From Bacteriovoracaceae bacterium (GTDB lineage: Bacteria > Bdellovibrionota > Bacteriovoracia > Bacteriovoracales > Bacteriovoracaceae): 64,000 bases of DNA. The stretch covers positions 1 through 64,000 of the forward strand of contig JAEUWD010000042.1 in assembly GCA_016786485.1 (NCBI GenBank), in the 5' to 3' direction. The position numbers were made by a program, and so were the translations under genes. The notes beneath the pieces are model-generated. The model had not been told where the DNA came from and made no database searches. It worked only from the letters and a program-made list of their open reading frames with translations. Shown piece after piece: positions 6,800 through 15,594 of the stretch; position 1 is the first letter of the stretch, and each line of letters begins with the position of its first letter.

Positions 6800-7744
6800 A
6801 TGAAAAAATTAATTATCTTCCTTTTAGCTACTCAACTATTTAGTTGTCATCATGACAAGTATGAAACTAATGCCGCTAGAAAAGCCGCAAAGCACTCCTT
6901 GGGCAGGCTTAAAGACGAAGTTCGCTCATTGCGTTCCTGGACTCTAAATCGCTCTAAAAAGCTTTCACTAGAGACTATGTTGATTTTGATTACTGGGCCT
7001 TTAACTTCAGGACTGAATGACCTGAAAAAACCTAAAAATGAGTCAATCGCAAAAGCTATTTTAAGTGCTCTGCGATTTGAACTTGATTACCTCAAGCAAG
7101 AAGTGGCTTTAAGTCCGGTCAAAAAACATAATTTGATTAACATTCAAAATGAAATAAAAATTTTAGATAATCTACTGGAACAAGCTTATTCAAGACTTGA
7201 AAAAAACAACTATCGCTACACGGAACTTAATCAAGCTTGGATGGATTGGATTATGTTAGGAATTAAACAAGAAACTCCTAAGACCCGAATCTATTCACAA
7301 ATTAAGCCAGAACTCATTGAGGAAGTGGAACGTGAATCTTCGATGAAACAAAAAAAATATATCGAGCAAATTTATCGCCTAGTAGCAATGAGAGATAACT
7401 ACTTCAACAACCTCACAACTCTTGTTGGTCAAGAAGCTATATCTGATGAAACATGGCCACGTTTGAAGTATTCGGCCATTCGTTCAGTCCTCTTTGGCGA
7501 ATTACTGGCAGAAAAGATGTCTTCATCACCAATGGCTTTTATTAATCCTGTTTTGATTGATCAAGTTGAAAATGATGATGGTGATAAAAATTGTAAGTTA
7601 AAATCATCAATCCCGGTCGCCACCGGTGACGAAGCTGGAACAATGAATGGCAGTGTAACTGCAACGCCTAAAGGTGACTCACCTGCCATTAAGTGCAAAC
7701 TCTCGGTTGAAGTTGTTCCACCACCAGTACCAGTTGTAAAATAA
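6800..7744 (+). CDS. Hypothetical lipoprotein, 314 aa
   Basis: ATG 6800 opens a short lipoprotein signal, MKKLIIFLLATQLFSC, with the lipidated Cys at residue 16; an upstream ATG at 6743 would place charged residues before it and is rejected. The mature part is predominantly alpha-helical with heptad-like stretches to about residue 230. A Thr/Pro/Val-rich tail containing two cysteines follows. No family is recognised. It is likely anchored in the outer or inner membrane on the periplasmic side. Confidence 0.7.
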   Translation: MKKLIIFLLATQLFSCHHDKYETNAARKAAKHSLGRLKDEVRSLRSWTLNRSKKLSLETMLILITGPLTSGLNDLKKPKNESIAKAILSALRFELDYLKQEVALSPVKKHNLINIQNEIKILDNLLEQAYSRLEKNNYRYTELNQAWMDWIMLGIKQETPKTRIYSQIKPELIEEVERESSMKQKKYIEQIYRLVAMRDNYFNNLTTLVGQEAISDETWPRLKYSAIRSVLFGELLAEKMSSSPMAFINPVLIDQVENDDGDKNCKLKSSIPVATGDEAGTMNGSVTATPKGDSPAIKCKLSVEVVPPPVPVVK

Positions 7745-7785
7745 CTTCTAATCCTCATTGAGTTAAGTCGAACTCGGAGCATGAT

Positions 7786-8418
7786 ATGAATATATTCCTG
7801 CAAGGTTTTTTCTTACAGGCGAGTCTTATCCTAGCTCTAGGGGCCCAGAATATTTTTGTTCTCAATTCGGGGTTGCATCGTAAACGACACTTACTTGTGG
7901 CTTTTCTTTCTTCTATCTGTGATATGACCTTGATTTTGATTGGAGTGTTAGGCGTCGCTACGGTCTTTGTTCAGGTTCCAATTTTAAAAATTATATTTGG
8001 TGTCGTTGGTGTTGGTTTTTTAGGGTATTACGGACTTCTCAAGCTTAAAGAAGCTAAAGCGAATACTGTCTTTAGTGAAAATAGTTTTTCGGCAACGACG
8101 CTAAAACAAACAGTTTTAACCACACTTGCCTTCAGTCTTTTGAATCCACATGTTTATTTAGATACCGTTGTGCTCATTGGTGGTTACTCCGCTAAATTTC
8201 AAGGCGTCTTTAGTCGATTTTTGTTTGGCTTGGGCGCTTCTGCGTTTTCATTTCTATGGTTCTTTGGCTTGGTTCTACTGGCATCCGCTGGGAACAAGCT
8301 TGTTCATAATAAAAAAGCGATGCGAACGATTTCAGCATTATCTGGTATTATCCTGCTTTGGCTGTCAGTGAGACTTGGAATTGATGTTTTTGATTGGATT
8401 AAAGTGGAGTCTTTTTAG
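7786..8418 (+). CDS. LysE/ArgO-family amino acid exporter
   Basis: The 210-aa protein has six hydrophobic segments and the family hallmark GFFLQASLILALGAQNIFVL at the N-terminus, where the GAQN motif is diagnostic for LysE/ArgO. LNPHVYLDTVVLIG in the middle matches the conserved NP-x-x-x-x-D loop. These inner-membrane proteins export basic amino acids such as lysine or arginine; the exact substrate is not readable here. The start follows a CGGAGC site. A DUF167 gene follows 9 bp later. Confidence 0.88.
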   Translation: MNIFLQGFFLQASLILALGAQNIFVLNSGLHRKRHLLVAFLSSICDMTLILIGVLGVATVFVQVPILKIIFGVVGVGFLGYYGLLKLKEAKANTVFSENSFSATTLKQTVLTTLAFSLLNPHVYLDTVVLIGGYSAKFQGVFSRFLFGLGASAFSFLWFFGLVLLASAGNKLVHNKKAMRTISALSGIILLWLSVRLGIDVFDWIKVESF

Positions 8419-8427
8419 AATTTTGTT

Positions 8428-8646
8428 ATGAAAATTTCAGTCAGTGTAAAAACTCGTTCTAAAAAAGAGTCAGTGGAAAAACAAGACGACACAGCTTATG
8501 TCGTGCGAGTTAATACGCCACCAGTCGATGGGAAGGCCAATGAGCGTGTGGTTGAGCTTTTAGCGGATCACTTTCAAATTTCAAAGAGTTCGGTTCAGCT
8601 TCTCTCAGGCCATAAGTCCAAAAAGAAAGTGTTTGAAATCAAATGA
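8428..8646 (+). CDS. yggU: DUF167 (YggU) family protein
   Basis: The 72-aa protein shows the whole YggU pattern: an initial beta strand, VNTPPVDGKANERVVELLAD in the centre, and SSVQLLSGHKSKKKVFEI at the end. Length and motif agree with the family. The cellular function is not established. It lies 9 bp after the LysE-like exporter and is probably co-transcribed with it. Confidence 0.88.
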   Translation: MKISVSVKTRSKKESVEKQDDTAYVVRVNTPPVDGKANERVVELLADHFQISKSSVQLLSGHKSKKKVFEIK

Positions 8647-8679
8647 TAGTTACAGATGCTCTAACTTAACCTACATCAA

Positions 8680-9186
8680 TTGACCCGCCTGAACCGATTT
8701 GCTAGTTTGGGTGCTATGCTTACAACATTATTATTATGGCCTTTATTATCCATTGCTCAGGTGGAGTGTCTTCACAAAAAAACCAATATTGATACTTATA
8801 GCAAATCGCGCTTAGCCGTGTATGAAGATCAAAAAAACAAAAATGAATTTGAAAAATTATATGTTGTTGAATTTTCTTCAGAAGAACTATCAGGTGATGG
8901 GAGAGTTTATGTTGCCACCAACAAGTGGGAAGGGCTTTCTTGTCATGTGAAACTTATCGAAGAAGGGATTCTTGAGTGCGAGCATTGGTCAAAAAATAAA
9001 CGTGATTTAGAAATTTCAGCGAATAATGGCCGTCTCACAGTGCTTAAAGGCGGTACTAAACTTAAATCAATCGGGCGCGATGAGTTTTTTGATAAGTTTC
9101 AAATTCTATCTCAGGGAACCGCCGTGGTTTATCAACAACCAGTGGGCGCGTGTAAAATGATTTATGCTCAGGAGCAAAGTAAGTAA
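8680..9186 (+). CDS. Hypothetical secreted protein
   Basis: A TTG start at 8680 gives an n-region with two Arg followed by a hydrophobic core and LLSIAQ, a standard signal peptide; ATG 8716 would remove the positive residues. Neither start has a good ribosome site. The mature part of about 140 residues alternates polar and hydrophobic residues and has four cysteines, suggesting disulfides in the periplasm. No family is recognised. It is convergent with cueR. Confidence 0.6.
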   Translation: MTRLNRFASLGAMLTTLLLWPLLSIAQVECLHKKTNIDTYSKSRLAVYEDQKNKNEFEKLYVVEFSSEELSGDGRVYVATNKWEGLSCHVKLIEEGILECEHWSKNKRDLEISANNGRLTVLKGGTKLKSIGRDEFFDKFQILSQGTAVVYQQPVGACKMIYAQEQSK

Positions 9187-9196
9187 TTCAGTGGGA

Positions 9197-9595
9197 TTAT
9201 TTAGCTCTGCACTTTTCCAATTCATGAAGGATGGGACAATCCGGGCGATCATCTCCATGGCAATTTAAAACCAGTTCATCAAGTGTTTTAAGCATAGCTT
9301 GGATTTCTGCTAGCTTTTTCTGCAACTCTTTTTGATGCTTAAGTGCAATATTTTTGACATGAGAACTGGAACGAGTTTTATTTCGCCAAAGACTGACAAG
9401 CTGTTTTGTATCTTTCATCGAAAAACCAAGTTCGCGAGATTTTTTTACAAACTTAAGAATGTGGACATCTTTTTCCGTGTAGAGACGATAGCCTGAAAGA
9501 TTTCTGCCCGCTTTGGGAATAATTCCCATTTCCTCATATCGACGAATCATTTTGCTATTGAGTTCACTGAGAGCAGCGACTTCACTGATTTTCAT
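9197..9595 (-). CDS. cueR: CueR-type copper-responsive MerR regulator
   Basis: ATG 9595 has an upstream GGAG and overlaps the copA stop as ATGA. The N-terminal MerR helix-turn-helix ([20 protein letters not shown]) is followed by a dimerisation helix and a C-terminal metal loop, [12 protein letters not shown]. This matches the two-Cys loop that binds Cu(I), Ag(I) or Au(I) in CueR. CueR bends a long-spacer promoter to activate copA. The gene is last in a copA-cueR operon, so it is probably autoregulated through the dyads near 11.85 kb. Confidence 0.9.
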   Translation of the reverse strand: MKISEVAALSELNSKMIRRYEEMGIIPKAGRNLSGYRLYTEKDVHILKFVKKSRELGFSMKDTKQLVSLWRNKTRSSSHVKNIALKHQKELQKKLAEIQAMLKTLDELVLNCHGDDRPDCPILHELEKCRAK

Positions 9596-11793
9596 AAATT
9601 CTCCTTTATCATATTTGAAGCTTTCCATCTTTTAAGTAGTAACGAATTGGCCACCACACTCAATGAGCTTAAGGCCATCGCTGCACCTGCGATGACAGGG
9701 CTCAAGTGGCCCAAGGCCGCGAGTGGAATACCAATAATATTATAAATAAATGCCCAGAAAAGATTTTGTTTAATTTTACCATACGTTTTTTTTGAAATCG
9801 AAATAGCATCTGGAATGAGAAGCGGTGAACCTCTCATCAGTGTAATACCTGATGAATGCATGGCCACATCAGTTCCTGTTGCCATAGCAATTCCTACGTC
9901 CGCAGCTGCTAGTGCGGGAGCATCATTAATCCCATCTCCCACCATCGCAATAATTTCACCTCTTTCTTTATACTCTCGAATAATTTCTGACTTATGCTGA
10001 GGTAAAACTTCTGACCTCACTTCATCGATGCCTAATTCACTCGCCACTAAACGAGCACTGCCTTGATTATCGCCGGTTAACATGATGTTTTTGATTCCCA
10101 TTTTTTTTAGCATCTGTATCGTCATCTTGGCCGAGTCTTTTATCGTGTCTTTAAAAGTGATAATCGCTAAAACTTTGGGTGCTTCTAGTTCAATTAAATA
10201 TGAAATTGTCTCACCTAAGTTTTCTCTTGTTTGCGCCAAATCGGTCATGGTCTTATCATTCATATTCATTTCAACTAAGAGGCGCTTGCTCGCAATAGCA
10301 TATCTTTTCCCATCTACCTCAGCTTCTATTCCTCGCCCAGGCAATGCTTTGATATTGGTGGCTTCGAGTAATGTTATATTTTCTTCTTTTGTTTTTTTCG
10401 TCACAGCTCGAGCGAGTGGATGTTCACTGCCATTTTGTATGCTGGCAAGAATTGATAAGGCCTTAGCTTCAGAAAGATTAAAACTTTTAAGGAAGCTGAC
10501 TGAAGGTTTTCCTTCGGTTAAGGTCCCAGTTTTGTCAAAAGCAATCGTCGTGATTGAGTGGGCGACTTCCAGTGCTTCAGCGTCTTTAATTAGAATGCCT
10601 GCTTTGGCCGCAGCTCCTGTTCCCACCATAATTGATGTTGGTGTCGCTAGTCCAAGAGCACAAGGACAGGCAATAACCAAGACCGCCACCCCGTGCAAAA
10701 TAGCAGTTTCCCAATCCTTAAGTATAAATCCAGTCGCGACGATGGTGATGATCGCAATCACCAGGACCGCAGGTACAAAATACGCTGAAACTTTATCCAC
10801 CATTCTTTGAATAGGGGCTTTGACTGTTTGGGCGTCTTCAACCAAGCGGATAATTTTTGCCAACATGCTCTCAGTACCTAAAGCACTGACTTGGATTTGA
10901 ATGACACTATCACCATTGATAGAGCCACCGACAACCTTATCGTTCATTTTTTTATCCACCGGTAAACTCTCACCCGTAATCAGTGACTCGTCGACTTGTG
11001 TTTGTCCTTTGATAATGACACCGTCAACTGGGATACGCTCACCGGGGCGAACCAGAATAATATCTTTCAGACTTAAGTTTTCAATCGACAACTGTTTTTC
11101 CATGCCATCGCTTAAGACTTGGGCCGTACTTGGTTGTAATTTCTGCAGAGCTTTAATGGCCGTTGTTGTTTGCTGTTTCGCCTTAGACTCAAGATATTTT
11201 CCGATTAAAACTAAAGTAATAATAACCGCAGAACCTTCGAAATATAAATGTGGCGTATGGTGCGAAAGATGCTCACGGTGTTTAAGCATTAAATATAAAC
11301 TTAAACCGTAAGCCGATGTCGTTCCAATCGCGACCAGCAGGTCCATGTTGCCTGCTCTCGACTTGATAGCACTCCAGGCCGACTTATAAAATCTTGCGCC
11401 AATATAGAATTGAACTGGTGTCGCTAAAAGTAATTGCCACCAAGCCGAAGGCATCCAATGTAAACCAAAAGGCTCAAAAAGCATCGGGACCACCAGTGGA
11501 AGTGTAAGTAGCGCCGAAAGCCAAATACGAGACTTATCTTTTTTTAATTGAGCTTCTTTGTCTGATTTGTTTTTAACTGTTGTGACTGTCGCTTCGTAGC
11601 CAGCTTTGGCTATTAAATGAATAATTTTATTCACGTCAATATTCTGATCATGAAATTGCACGGTTGCCTTCTCGGTCGCGAGATTGACAGAAGCCGAACT
11701 GATCGCTTCATTGCTTTTTAATATTTTTTCAATTCGATTAACGCAAGATGCGCAGGTCATACCTTTAATGTCAAAGCTCATATTCTGTAGCAT
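9592..11793 (-). CDS. copA: Copper-exporting P1B-type ATPase CopA
   Basis: ATG 11793 follows an AGGAG and gives 733 aa. Residues 5-68 are one HMA metal-binding domain with GMTCASC. Then come the transmembrane helices, the actuator TGES loop, the intramembrane CPC ([11 protein letters not shown]), the phosphorylation site [11 protein letters not shown], and the hinge [19 protein letters not shown]. The C-terminal helices carry the [11 protein letters not shown] and [12 protein letters not shown] motifs typical of Cu(I) pumps. The enzyme uses ATP to export Cu(I) from cytoplasm to periplasm. It is translationally coupled to cueR. Confidence 0.95.
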   Translation of the reverse strand: MLQNMSFDIKGMTCASCVNRIEKILKSNEAISSASVNLATEKATVQFHDQNIDVNKIIHLIAKAGYEATVTTVKNKSDKEAQLKKDKSRIWLSALLTLPLVVPMLFEPFGLHWMPSAWWQLLLATPVQFYIGARFYKSAWSAIKSRAGNMDLLVAIGTTSAYGLSLYLMLKHREHLSHHTPHLYFEGSAVIITLVLIGKYLESKAKQQTTTAIKALQKLQPSTAQVLSDGMEKQLSIENLSLKDIILVRPGERIPVDGVIIKGQTQVDESLITGESLPVDKKMNDKVVGGSINGDSVIQIQVSALGTESMLAKIIRLVEDAQTVKAPIQRMVDKVSAYFVPAVLVIAIITIVATGFILKDWETAILHGVAVLVIACPCALGLATPTSIMVGTGAAAKAGILIKDAEALEVAHSITTIAFDKTGTLTEGKPSVSFLKSFNLSEAKALSILASIQNGSEHPLARAVTKKTKEENITLLEATNIKALPGRGIEAEVDGKRYAIASKRLLVEMNMNDKTMTDLAQTRENLGETISYLIELEAPKVLAIITFKDTIKDSAKMTIQMLKKMGIKNIMLTGDNQGSARLVASELGIDEVRSEVLPQHKSEIIREYKERGEIIAMVGDGINDAPALAAADVGIAMATGTDVAMHSSGITLMRGSPLLIPDAISISKKTYGKIKQNLFWAFIYNIIGIPLAALGHLSPVIAGAAMALSSLSVVANSLLLKRWKASNMIKENL

Positions 11794-11824
11794 AAATGCT
11801 CCTTTGTTTAGTTTTATGCTAATC

Positions 11825-11841
11825 CTTCCCACTATGGGAAG
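11825..11841 (-). promoter_or_regulatory. CueR-type dyad facing copA
   Basis: CTTCCC (11825-11830) and GGGAAG (11836-11841) flank 5 bases, 32 bp upstream of the copA ATG. CTTCC...GGAAG dyads within a stretched -35/-10 spacer are the classic CueR/HmrR operator form. Placement suits activation of copA-cueR. Confidence 0.65.
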
Positions 11842-11873
11842 CTCAAGTTTTTTATTTTTTAAAATAATGTTTG

Positions 11874-11894
11874 ACCTTCCCCCGACGGGAAGGT
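11874..11894 (+). promoter_or_regulatory. CueR-type dyad facing the HMA operon
   Basis: ACCTTCC (11874-11880) and GGAAGGT (11888-11894) are perfect 7-bp arms around 7 bases, closely matching the known CueR box. It lies 33 bp before the first gene of the rightward operon and is preceded by TTGACC, which also supplies a -35-like element. Confidence 0.75.
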
Positions 11895-11927
11895 GGATGA
11901 TGTGTTTAAGCCCTTAAAGGAGGTAAT

Positions 11928-12134
11928 ATGTATAAGTTTAAAATTGAGAGTCTTAATTGTATGAGTTGTTTTTATAACATCGAGGATATTCTAAAAGAAT
12001 ACGATAAAGAGGTAAAGGCCCAGGTCGATGTTAAGAATCGTTTACTTATTGTCGAGTCAAAAAAGCCACGGCCAGAATTGAGTCGATTGATTGAAAAAGC
12101 TGGTTATCCAATATCGAGTGTCAGTGAATCTTAA
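11928..12134 (+). CDS. Small cytoplasmic HMA-type metallochaperone
   Basis: A 68-aa ferredoxin-like HMA domain starting seven bases after AAAGGAGG. The metal site is NCMSC near residues 10-14 in place of the usual MTCxxC. There is no signal peptide, so it probably binds Cu(I) in the cytoplasm and delivers it to CopA or to CueR, as CopZ does. It is first in the operon driven by the CueR-like box. A Phe-Tyr pair after the second Cys differs from standard CopZ. Confidence 0.75.
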   Translation: MYKFKIESLNCMSCFYNIEDILKEYDKEVKAQVDVKNRLLIVESKKPRPELSRLIEKAGYPISSVSES

Positions 12135-12164
12135 TAAAATTTGGCCGTCACAAAGGAAGGAACA

Positions 12165-12803
12165 ATGTTTAAAAATTTAGTGGGAATATTTTGGCTTGTT
12201 TTTACAGCTTCAGCAGCTGCACATCCAGTTATTTTCAATGATGGTATTGTCGTGTCGTCTTCAAATATGGAAAGTTATAGTGATAACCAGCTCCTTTATA
12301 CTTTCACAAATAAATGGTCGACCGGTGTTAACCATTGGCGTTTTAGCCAAGGTAAAGAGATCACCGAGTTGGGCCTTGTTCGATTAAATCATCTCCTATG
12401 GAGGAGAAATGCAGATGATTCCCAGGCCAATATTTATCTCTTAAGTGGGATCGGTATGATGGATTCTGAGAACGATGCGCAAGGAACAAGTGAAGCGTAT
12501 ATGGGCGGATTTGAATTCGATTGGGAGACGCGAACACTTTTTACCGCTTTAAAGCACTATTATTTTTCGGGCCCTTCGCTCGCCGATTTTTCGATGACTC
12601 AAATGCGTATTGGTGTTTCACCTTTTGAGGCAGGTTTTGAAGAGTTACAGTCATGGCTTATGCTACAGGTGATGTATATGCCCGAGGTCGACTCGACGAT
12701 TGTTGTGACTCCGATGCTGCGTTTTTTCTATAAGAATGTTTTGTGGGAATTTGGTTCAAGTACCAGAGGTGAGTGGATGCTTAATCTGATGGTACACTAT
12801 TAA
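12165..12803 (+). CDS. Secreted, outer-membrane-like protein of the copper operon
   Basis: ATG 12165 follows AAGGAAGG and opens a signal peptide ending at TASAAAHP. The mature part of about 195 residues alternates aromatic and polar residues in strand-length blocks and ends in MLNLMVHY, a beta-barrel-like terminus, so an outer-membrane barrel is likely. I recognise no named family. Its place between two HMA genes suggests a role in copper handling at the cell surface. Confidence 0.6.
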   Translation: MFKNLVGIFWLVFTASAAAHPVIFNDGIVVSSSNMESYSDNQLLYTFTNKWSTGVNHWRFSQGKEITELGLVRLNHLLWRRNADDSQANIYLLSGIGMMDSENDAQGTSEAYMGGFEFDWETRTLFTALKHYYFSGPSLADFSMTQMRIGVSPFEAGFEELQSWLMLQVMYMPEVDSTIVVTPMLRFFYKNVLWEFGSSTRGEWMLNLMVHY

Positions 12804-12819
12804 TATAAAGGAGAAGTTT

Positions 12820-13095
12820 ATGAAAAAAACAATTTTAATCATGTTATGTACATTTTCCTTATCAGCTTTTGCTGGAGAAATTACGGTGAAAGTGAGTGGT
12901 ATGGTGTGCTCTTTATGTGCACAAGGAATTAAAAAGAAATACTCTGAAATTGAGGCGGTCAAAGAGGTTAAGGTTAATCTCGACACTAAACTAGTTCACA
13001 TTCAGACAAAAGATGGAATGGATGTTTCAGACACTCAGATCAACAACTTAATTAAAGAGGCAGGTTACAATGTTGTTTCAATTGAAAGGAAATAA
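12820..13095 (+). CDS. Periplasmic MerP-like HMA protein
   Basis: A signal peptide (ending SAFA) precedes one HMA domain with GMVCSLCAQG near residues 27-36. This is the layout of MerP, the periplasmic mercury or copper carrier that passes metal to MerT. The start has AAAGGAG upstream. The last 26 bases overlap the following MerT-like gene. Given the CueR boxes, copper is the more likely ligand; mercury cannot be excluded. Confidence 0.8.
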   Translation: MKKTILIMLCTFSLSAFAGEITVKVSGMVCSLCAQGIKKKYSEIEAVKEVKVNLDTKLVHIQTKDGMDVSDTQINNLIKEAGYNVVSIERK

Positions 13096-13447
13096 ATTCG
13101 CAAGCTGGTTAGGACTTTTCGGATCGTTTGGTACACTTTTATGCTGTGCTATTCCTTCTAGTCTGGTGTTGCTGGGTTTTGGCGCCACCATGGCATCATT
13201 TTTAGGCAACTTTCCTCAGCTTATCTGGTTGTCTGAGAATAAAGGAATCGTTTTCAGCGTGAGTTTTATCATGTTGGGCCTTTCTTATATCGCTCAGAAG
13301 TACTCTGCGATGCAAACTTGCCCGATCGATAAAAAAGAAGATTGTGAAACAGCAAAAGATTGGTCTAAACCACTTTTCTGGATTTCATTTAGTATTAATA
13401 TAATAGGTGCATTTTATGCCTTCATTTTACCAAAAATTTTGGATTAG
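13070..13447 (+). CDS. MerT-like inner-membrane metal transporter
   Basis: The 125-aa protein has three hydrophobic segments. TM1 contains a vicinal Cys pair (GTLLCCAIPSSLVLLGFGA) exactly as MerT does, and the loop after TM2 carries TCPIDKKEDCE, comparable to MerT's second Cys pair. MerT moves metal from MerP into the cytoplasm. An importer next to the exporter CopA is puzzling; it could feed metal to the pump or act in the opposite sense. The start has AGAGGCAGG and lies inside the MerP-like gene. Confidence 0.7.
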   Translation: MLFQLKGNKFASWLGLFGSFGTLLCCAIPSSLVLLGFGATMASFLGNFPQLIWLSENKGIVFSVSFIMLGLSYIAQKYSAMQTCPIDKKEDCETAKDWSKPLFWISFSINIIGAFYAFILPKILD

Positions 13448-13454
13448 GAGTTTT

Positions 13455-13847
13455 ATGAAATTAGTGTTTTTTCTTTTACTCAGTTTTTCGTTTTCAGCTT
13501 GGGCCCATCAGTTAGATTTTCAGCCGTATTTACAAATGCAAGAAGCGTTAGCGGCTGATGACTTCAAAACGGCACTCGCTTCTCATGAACGTCTTTGTAA
13601 GGATGAGCTTACAATGTACAAAGCAAGCTATCGAAACTGTCAAAATAAATTCACAAATATTGAAGAGCTTAGAGTTGCGTTCAAAGCTTTATCTGATTTG
13701 TATTTTCAGCATGGGGATAAAAAGGAAATAGGTAAGCTTCAAAAAGCGACTTGCCCAATGGCCAAAGCTAAATGGATACAGAAACCCGGCGAACTTAGAA
13801 ATCCTTATTATGGTAAGGCCATGCTGGATTGTGGTGAGAAAATTTAA
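13455..13847 (+). CDS. Periplasmic DUF3347-type protein
   Basis: ATG 13455 follows TAGGAG and opens a signal peptide ending SAWA. The mature part fits DUF3347: a helical segment beginning YLQMQEALAADDFKTALAS, then FKALSDLY, and the signature CPMAKAKWIQ...NPYYGKAMLDCG. DUF3347 occurs alone or fused to CusB-type adaptors and is linked to copper handling. It is the last gene of the copper operon, and its stop overlaps the end of the convergent lipoprotein gene by 4 bp. Confidence 0.8.
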   Translation: MKLVFFLLLSFSFSAWAHQLDFQPYLQMQEALAADDFKTALASHERLCKDELTMYKASYRNCQNKFTNIEELRVAFKALSDLYFQHGDKKEIGKLQKATCPMAKAKWIQKPGELRNPYYGKAMLDCGEKI

Positions 13848-15391
13848 TTTTCAACATACCATTTGAAGTCATTATACCAAGCTTCGATTTTTTTATTTTG
13901 TGATGACATCCAGTCTAAATTTTTATCATCAAGATAGAGTTTGAATGGTTGCCATGAGCTGATGGGTAGATCGGGTCTGCCTGGATAAACAGTGTGACCA
14001 ACATAATTAAAGAGTTTCACTGGCGATTGACCGTCAATAGTGATGGTCACGTCGAATCGGCCGTTCTCACCTTCACCTCGTACCATATACATGTCGAGTG
14101 TAAACCATACGCCGAGAGGTACTGGCACGGTTTTGTTATAAAGGACGCCGTATTTTTCTTCATCCGGCTGGCGCTGTTCACCTTTAAAGCGCCAATAAAG
14201 TGGTTTTTTTACACCATCAGAGCCGATAGCATCTTTTTGTATCGATAATCCCCATCGAGCAGATCCTGCGGAGTCACCACCCAGAGAGGAATCAAATTGA
14301 TTCCAAATTTCAAAAATTGTAAACCACTCAATTCTTGAACTCCAATTTACAAAGTGCCCGATTTCTTCACCCAGTTTCATGCGGTGGCTGGTGTGATAAA
14401 TAGGCAGATTGGTGGTCGGTTTAAAACGGATACTCATTTGTGTGCGTGAGACAGTTGATTTGGTTGGATCATCGTCAATGGTTCTGGCGTACATACATTT
14501 TCTTCCATTACAATCAACAATATCTTGATAAGCATAATTGATAGCATAACTTAAACGGTGATCGGTAATAACATTATTCAGCCGAACATTATCCACCAGC
14601 TCTTTAAGTTTATCCCATCCAACTAACTTGTTATCTGAATTGACCGTATGATTGATGCTAACGTTTGAGAAGTCTTCTGCAAAATAAACGGCAGCAGTTG
14701 GTACTGGAGTCGTGGTGCTGGCCGGATTAACGGTGACACTAAAAGTTTTTTTAGTTTCAGCATTTTTATCGTCGGCCGCAAAAAGTTCCAGATTATGAAC
14801 GCCTTGATCTGAAGACGCCTGTGGTTTTATTTCAAGTTTGCCAGTCCCGTTTTGATTATCAGTAAAGAACATAAAGCTTGGAAGAGATTGAGCAAAGCTC
14901 AGAGTAATTTTATCTCCTTGAGCATCGGTTGCACTGACATTTACATTTTGTGTTTCACCAACTTTTAAGCTCACATTACTAATTGAACTTAAGCTTGGAG
15001 CAGTGTTGGGAACGATACAGCTCGACCAACTCGACCATTGATTGTTTGAACAAGTGCGTGTTTGTTTGCCTGTGCCAGCAGTGGTGGTGCAACTGCGTTC
15101 TTCACTGGTACCTGCGGTACAAACAAAGACCACAGGAGTAATTGGAACGATACAGCTCGACCAACTCGACCATTGATTGTTTGAACAAGTGCGTGTTTGT
15201 TTGCCAGTGCCAGCAGTAGTGGTACAACTTCGTTCTTCACTCGTACCTGCGGTACAAACAAATATCTCTGGAATTTCAGGCGCCGTGTTTTCGCTAGTTG
15301 GATTATTATCCAAAATTGGCTCTGCTTCCGGCATCGGAACACAGGCATTGAACAGGGCTACAAAGATGATAATCGAGGACTTGATTTTCAT
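13844..15391 (-). CDS. Lipoprotein with two thrombospondin-like repeats, Ig-like domain and lectin/lyase-like domain
   Basis: From ATG 15391 a lipoprotein signal ends at LFNAC. Two near-identical 45-residue units follow, each with SCTTTAGTGKQTRTCS and QWSSWSSC, reminiscent of thrombospondin type 1 repeats. Then comes an Ig/cadherin-like domain of about 95 residues (SLKVGETQNVNVSATDAQGD). The C-terminal 270 residues resemble jelly-roll polysaccharide lyases or concanavalin-type lectins, with many aromatic strands. A surface-exposed carbohydrate-binding or -cleaving protein is likely. Its paralogue lies just upstream. The enzyme call is tentative. Confidence 0.7.
   Translation of the reverse strand: MKIKSSIIIFVALFNACVPMPEAEPILDNNPTSENTAPEIPEIFVCTAGTSEERSCTTTAGTGKQTRTCSNNQWSSWSSCIVPITPVVFVCTAGTSEERSCTTTAGTGKQTRTCSNNQWSSWSSCIVPNTAPSLSSISNVSLKVGETQNVNVSATDAQGDKITLSFAQSLPSFMFFTDNQNGTGKLEIKPQASSDQGVHNLELFAADDKNAETKKTFSVTVNPASTTTPVPTAAVYFAEDFSNVSINHTVNSDNKLVGWDKLKELVDNVRLNNVITDHRLSYAINYAYQDIVDCNGRKCMYARTIDDDPTKSTVSRTQMSIRFKPTTNLPIYHTSHRMKLGEEIGHFVNWSSRIEWFTIFEIWNQFDSSLGGDSAGSARWGLSIQKDAIGSDGVKKPLYWRFKGEQRQPDEEKYGVLYNKTVPVPLGVWFTLDMYMVRGEGENGRFDVTITIDGQSPVKLFNYVGHTVYPGRPDLPISSWQPFKLYLDDKNLDWMSSQNKKIEAWYNDFKWYVEN
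15009..15262 (-). repeat. Tandem 135-bp coding repeat (thrombospondin-like units)
   Basis: Two copies, 15009-15127 and 15144-15262, are nearly identical over about 119 bp with a period of 135 bp. They preserve the reading frame and add one 45-residue module to this lipoprotein. The neighbouring paralogue has one copy, near 16781-16899. Confidence 0.85.
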
Positions 15392-15516
15392 AGATATATA
15401 TCGGGATTTTAGCTTCATAGCTTAATTATCAGGGGGATTGGTGAAAGGGCCGATTTAAAACTAAAAAAATCAATAATTTTAAATAGTTACCGTTTAGCTT
15501 GAATATTTCTCCAGCC

Positions 15517-15594
15517 TTAAAATATGGTCAGTGTTACTGTGCTTCCGCCGCCTGTGCCACAACCAGCGTGATATAAAATATTTATTGAGTCAGT
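15517..15594 (-). other. In-frame, GC-rich 25-codon tail after the stop of the upstream paralogue
   Basis: Directly after the TAG at 15595-15597 the same frame stays open for 25 codons, encoding a Gly-rich end (AGCGTGGGSTVTLTIF), then TAA. It is more GC-rich than its surroundings. It may be a relic of a longer C-terminus or a readthrough extension; chance is possible for this length. Confidence 0.3.

Noticed and set aside
10082-10810. Long open frame antisense to copA, 242 codons
   Set aside because: It mirrors the copA reading frame, has no ribosome site and its product has the Ser/Ala/Ile-rich composition of a shadow frame. copA itself is unambiguous.
15009-15262. Repeat array considered as CRISPR
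   Set aside because: Only two units of about 119 bp with a 135-bp period; they are in-frame coding modules of a lipoprotein and have no spacers.
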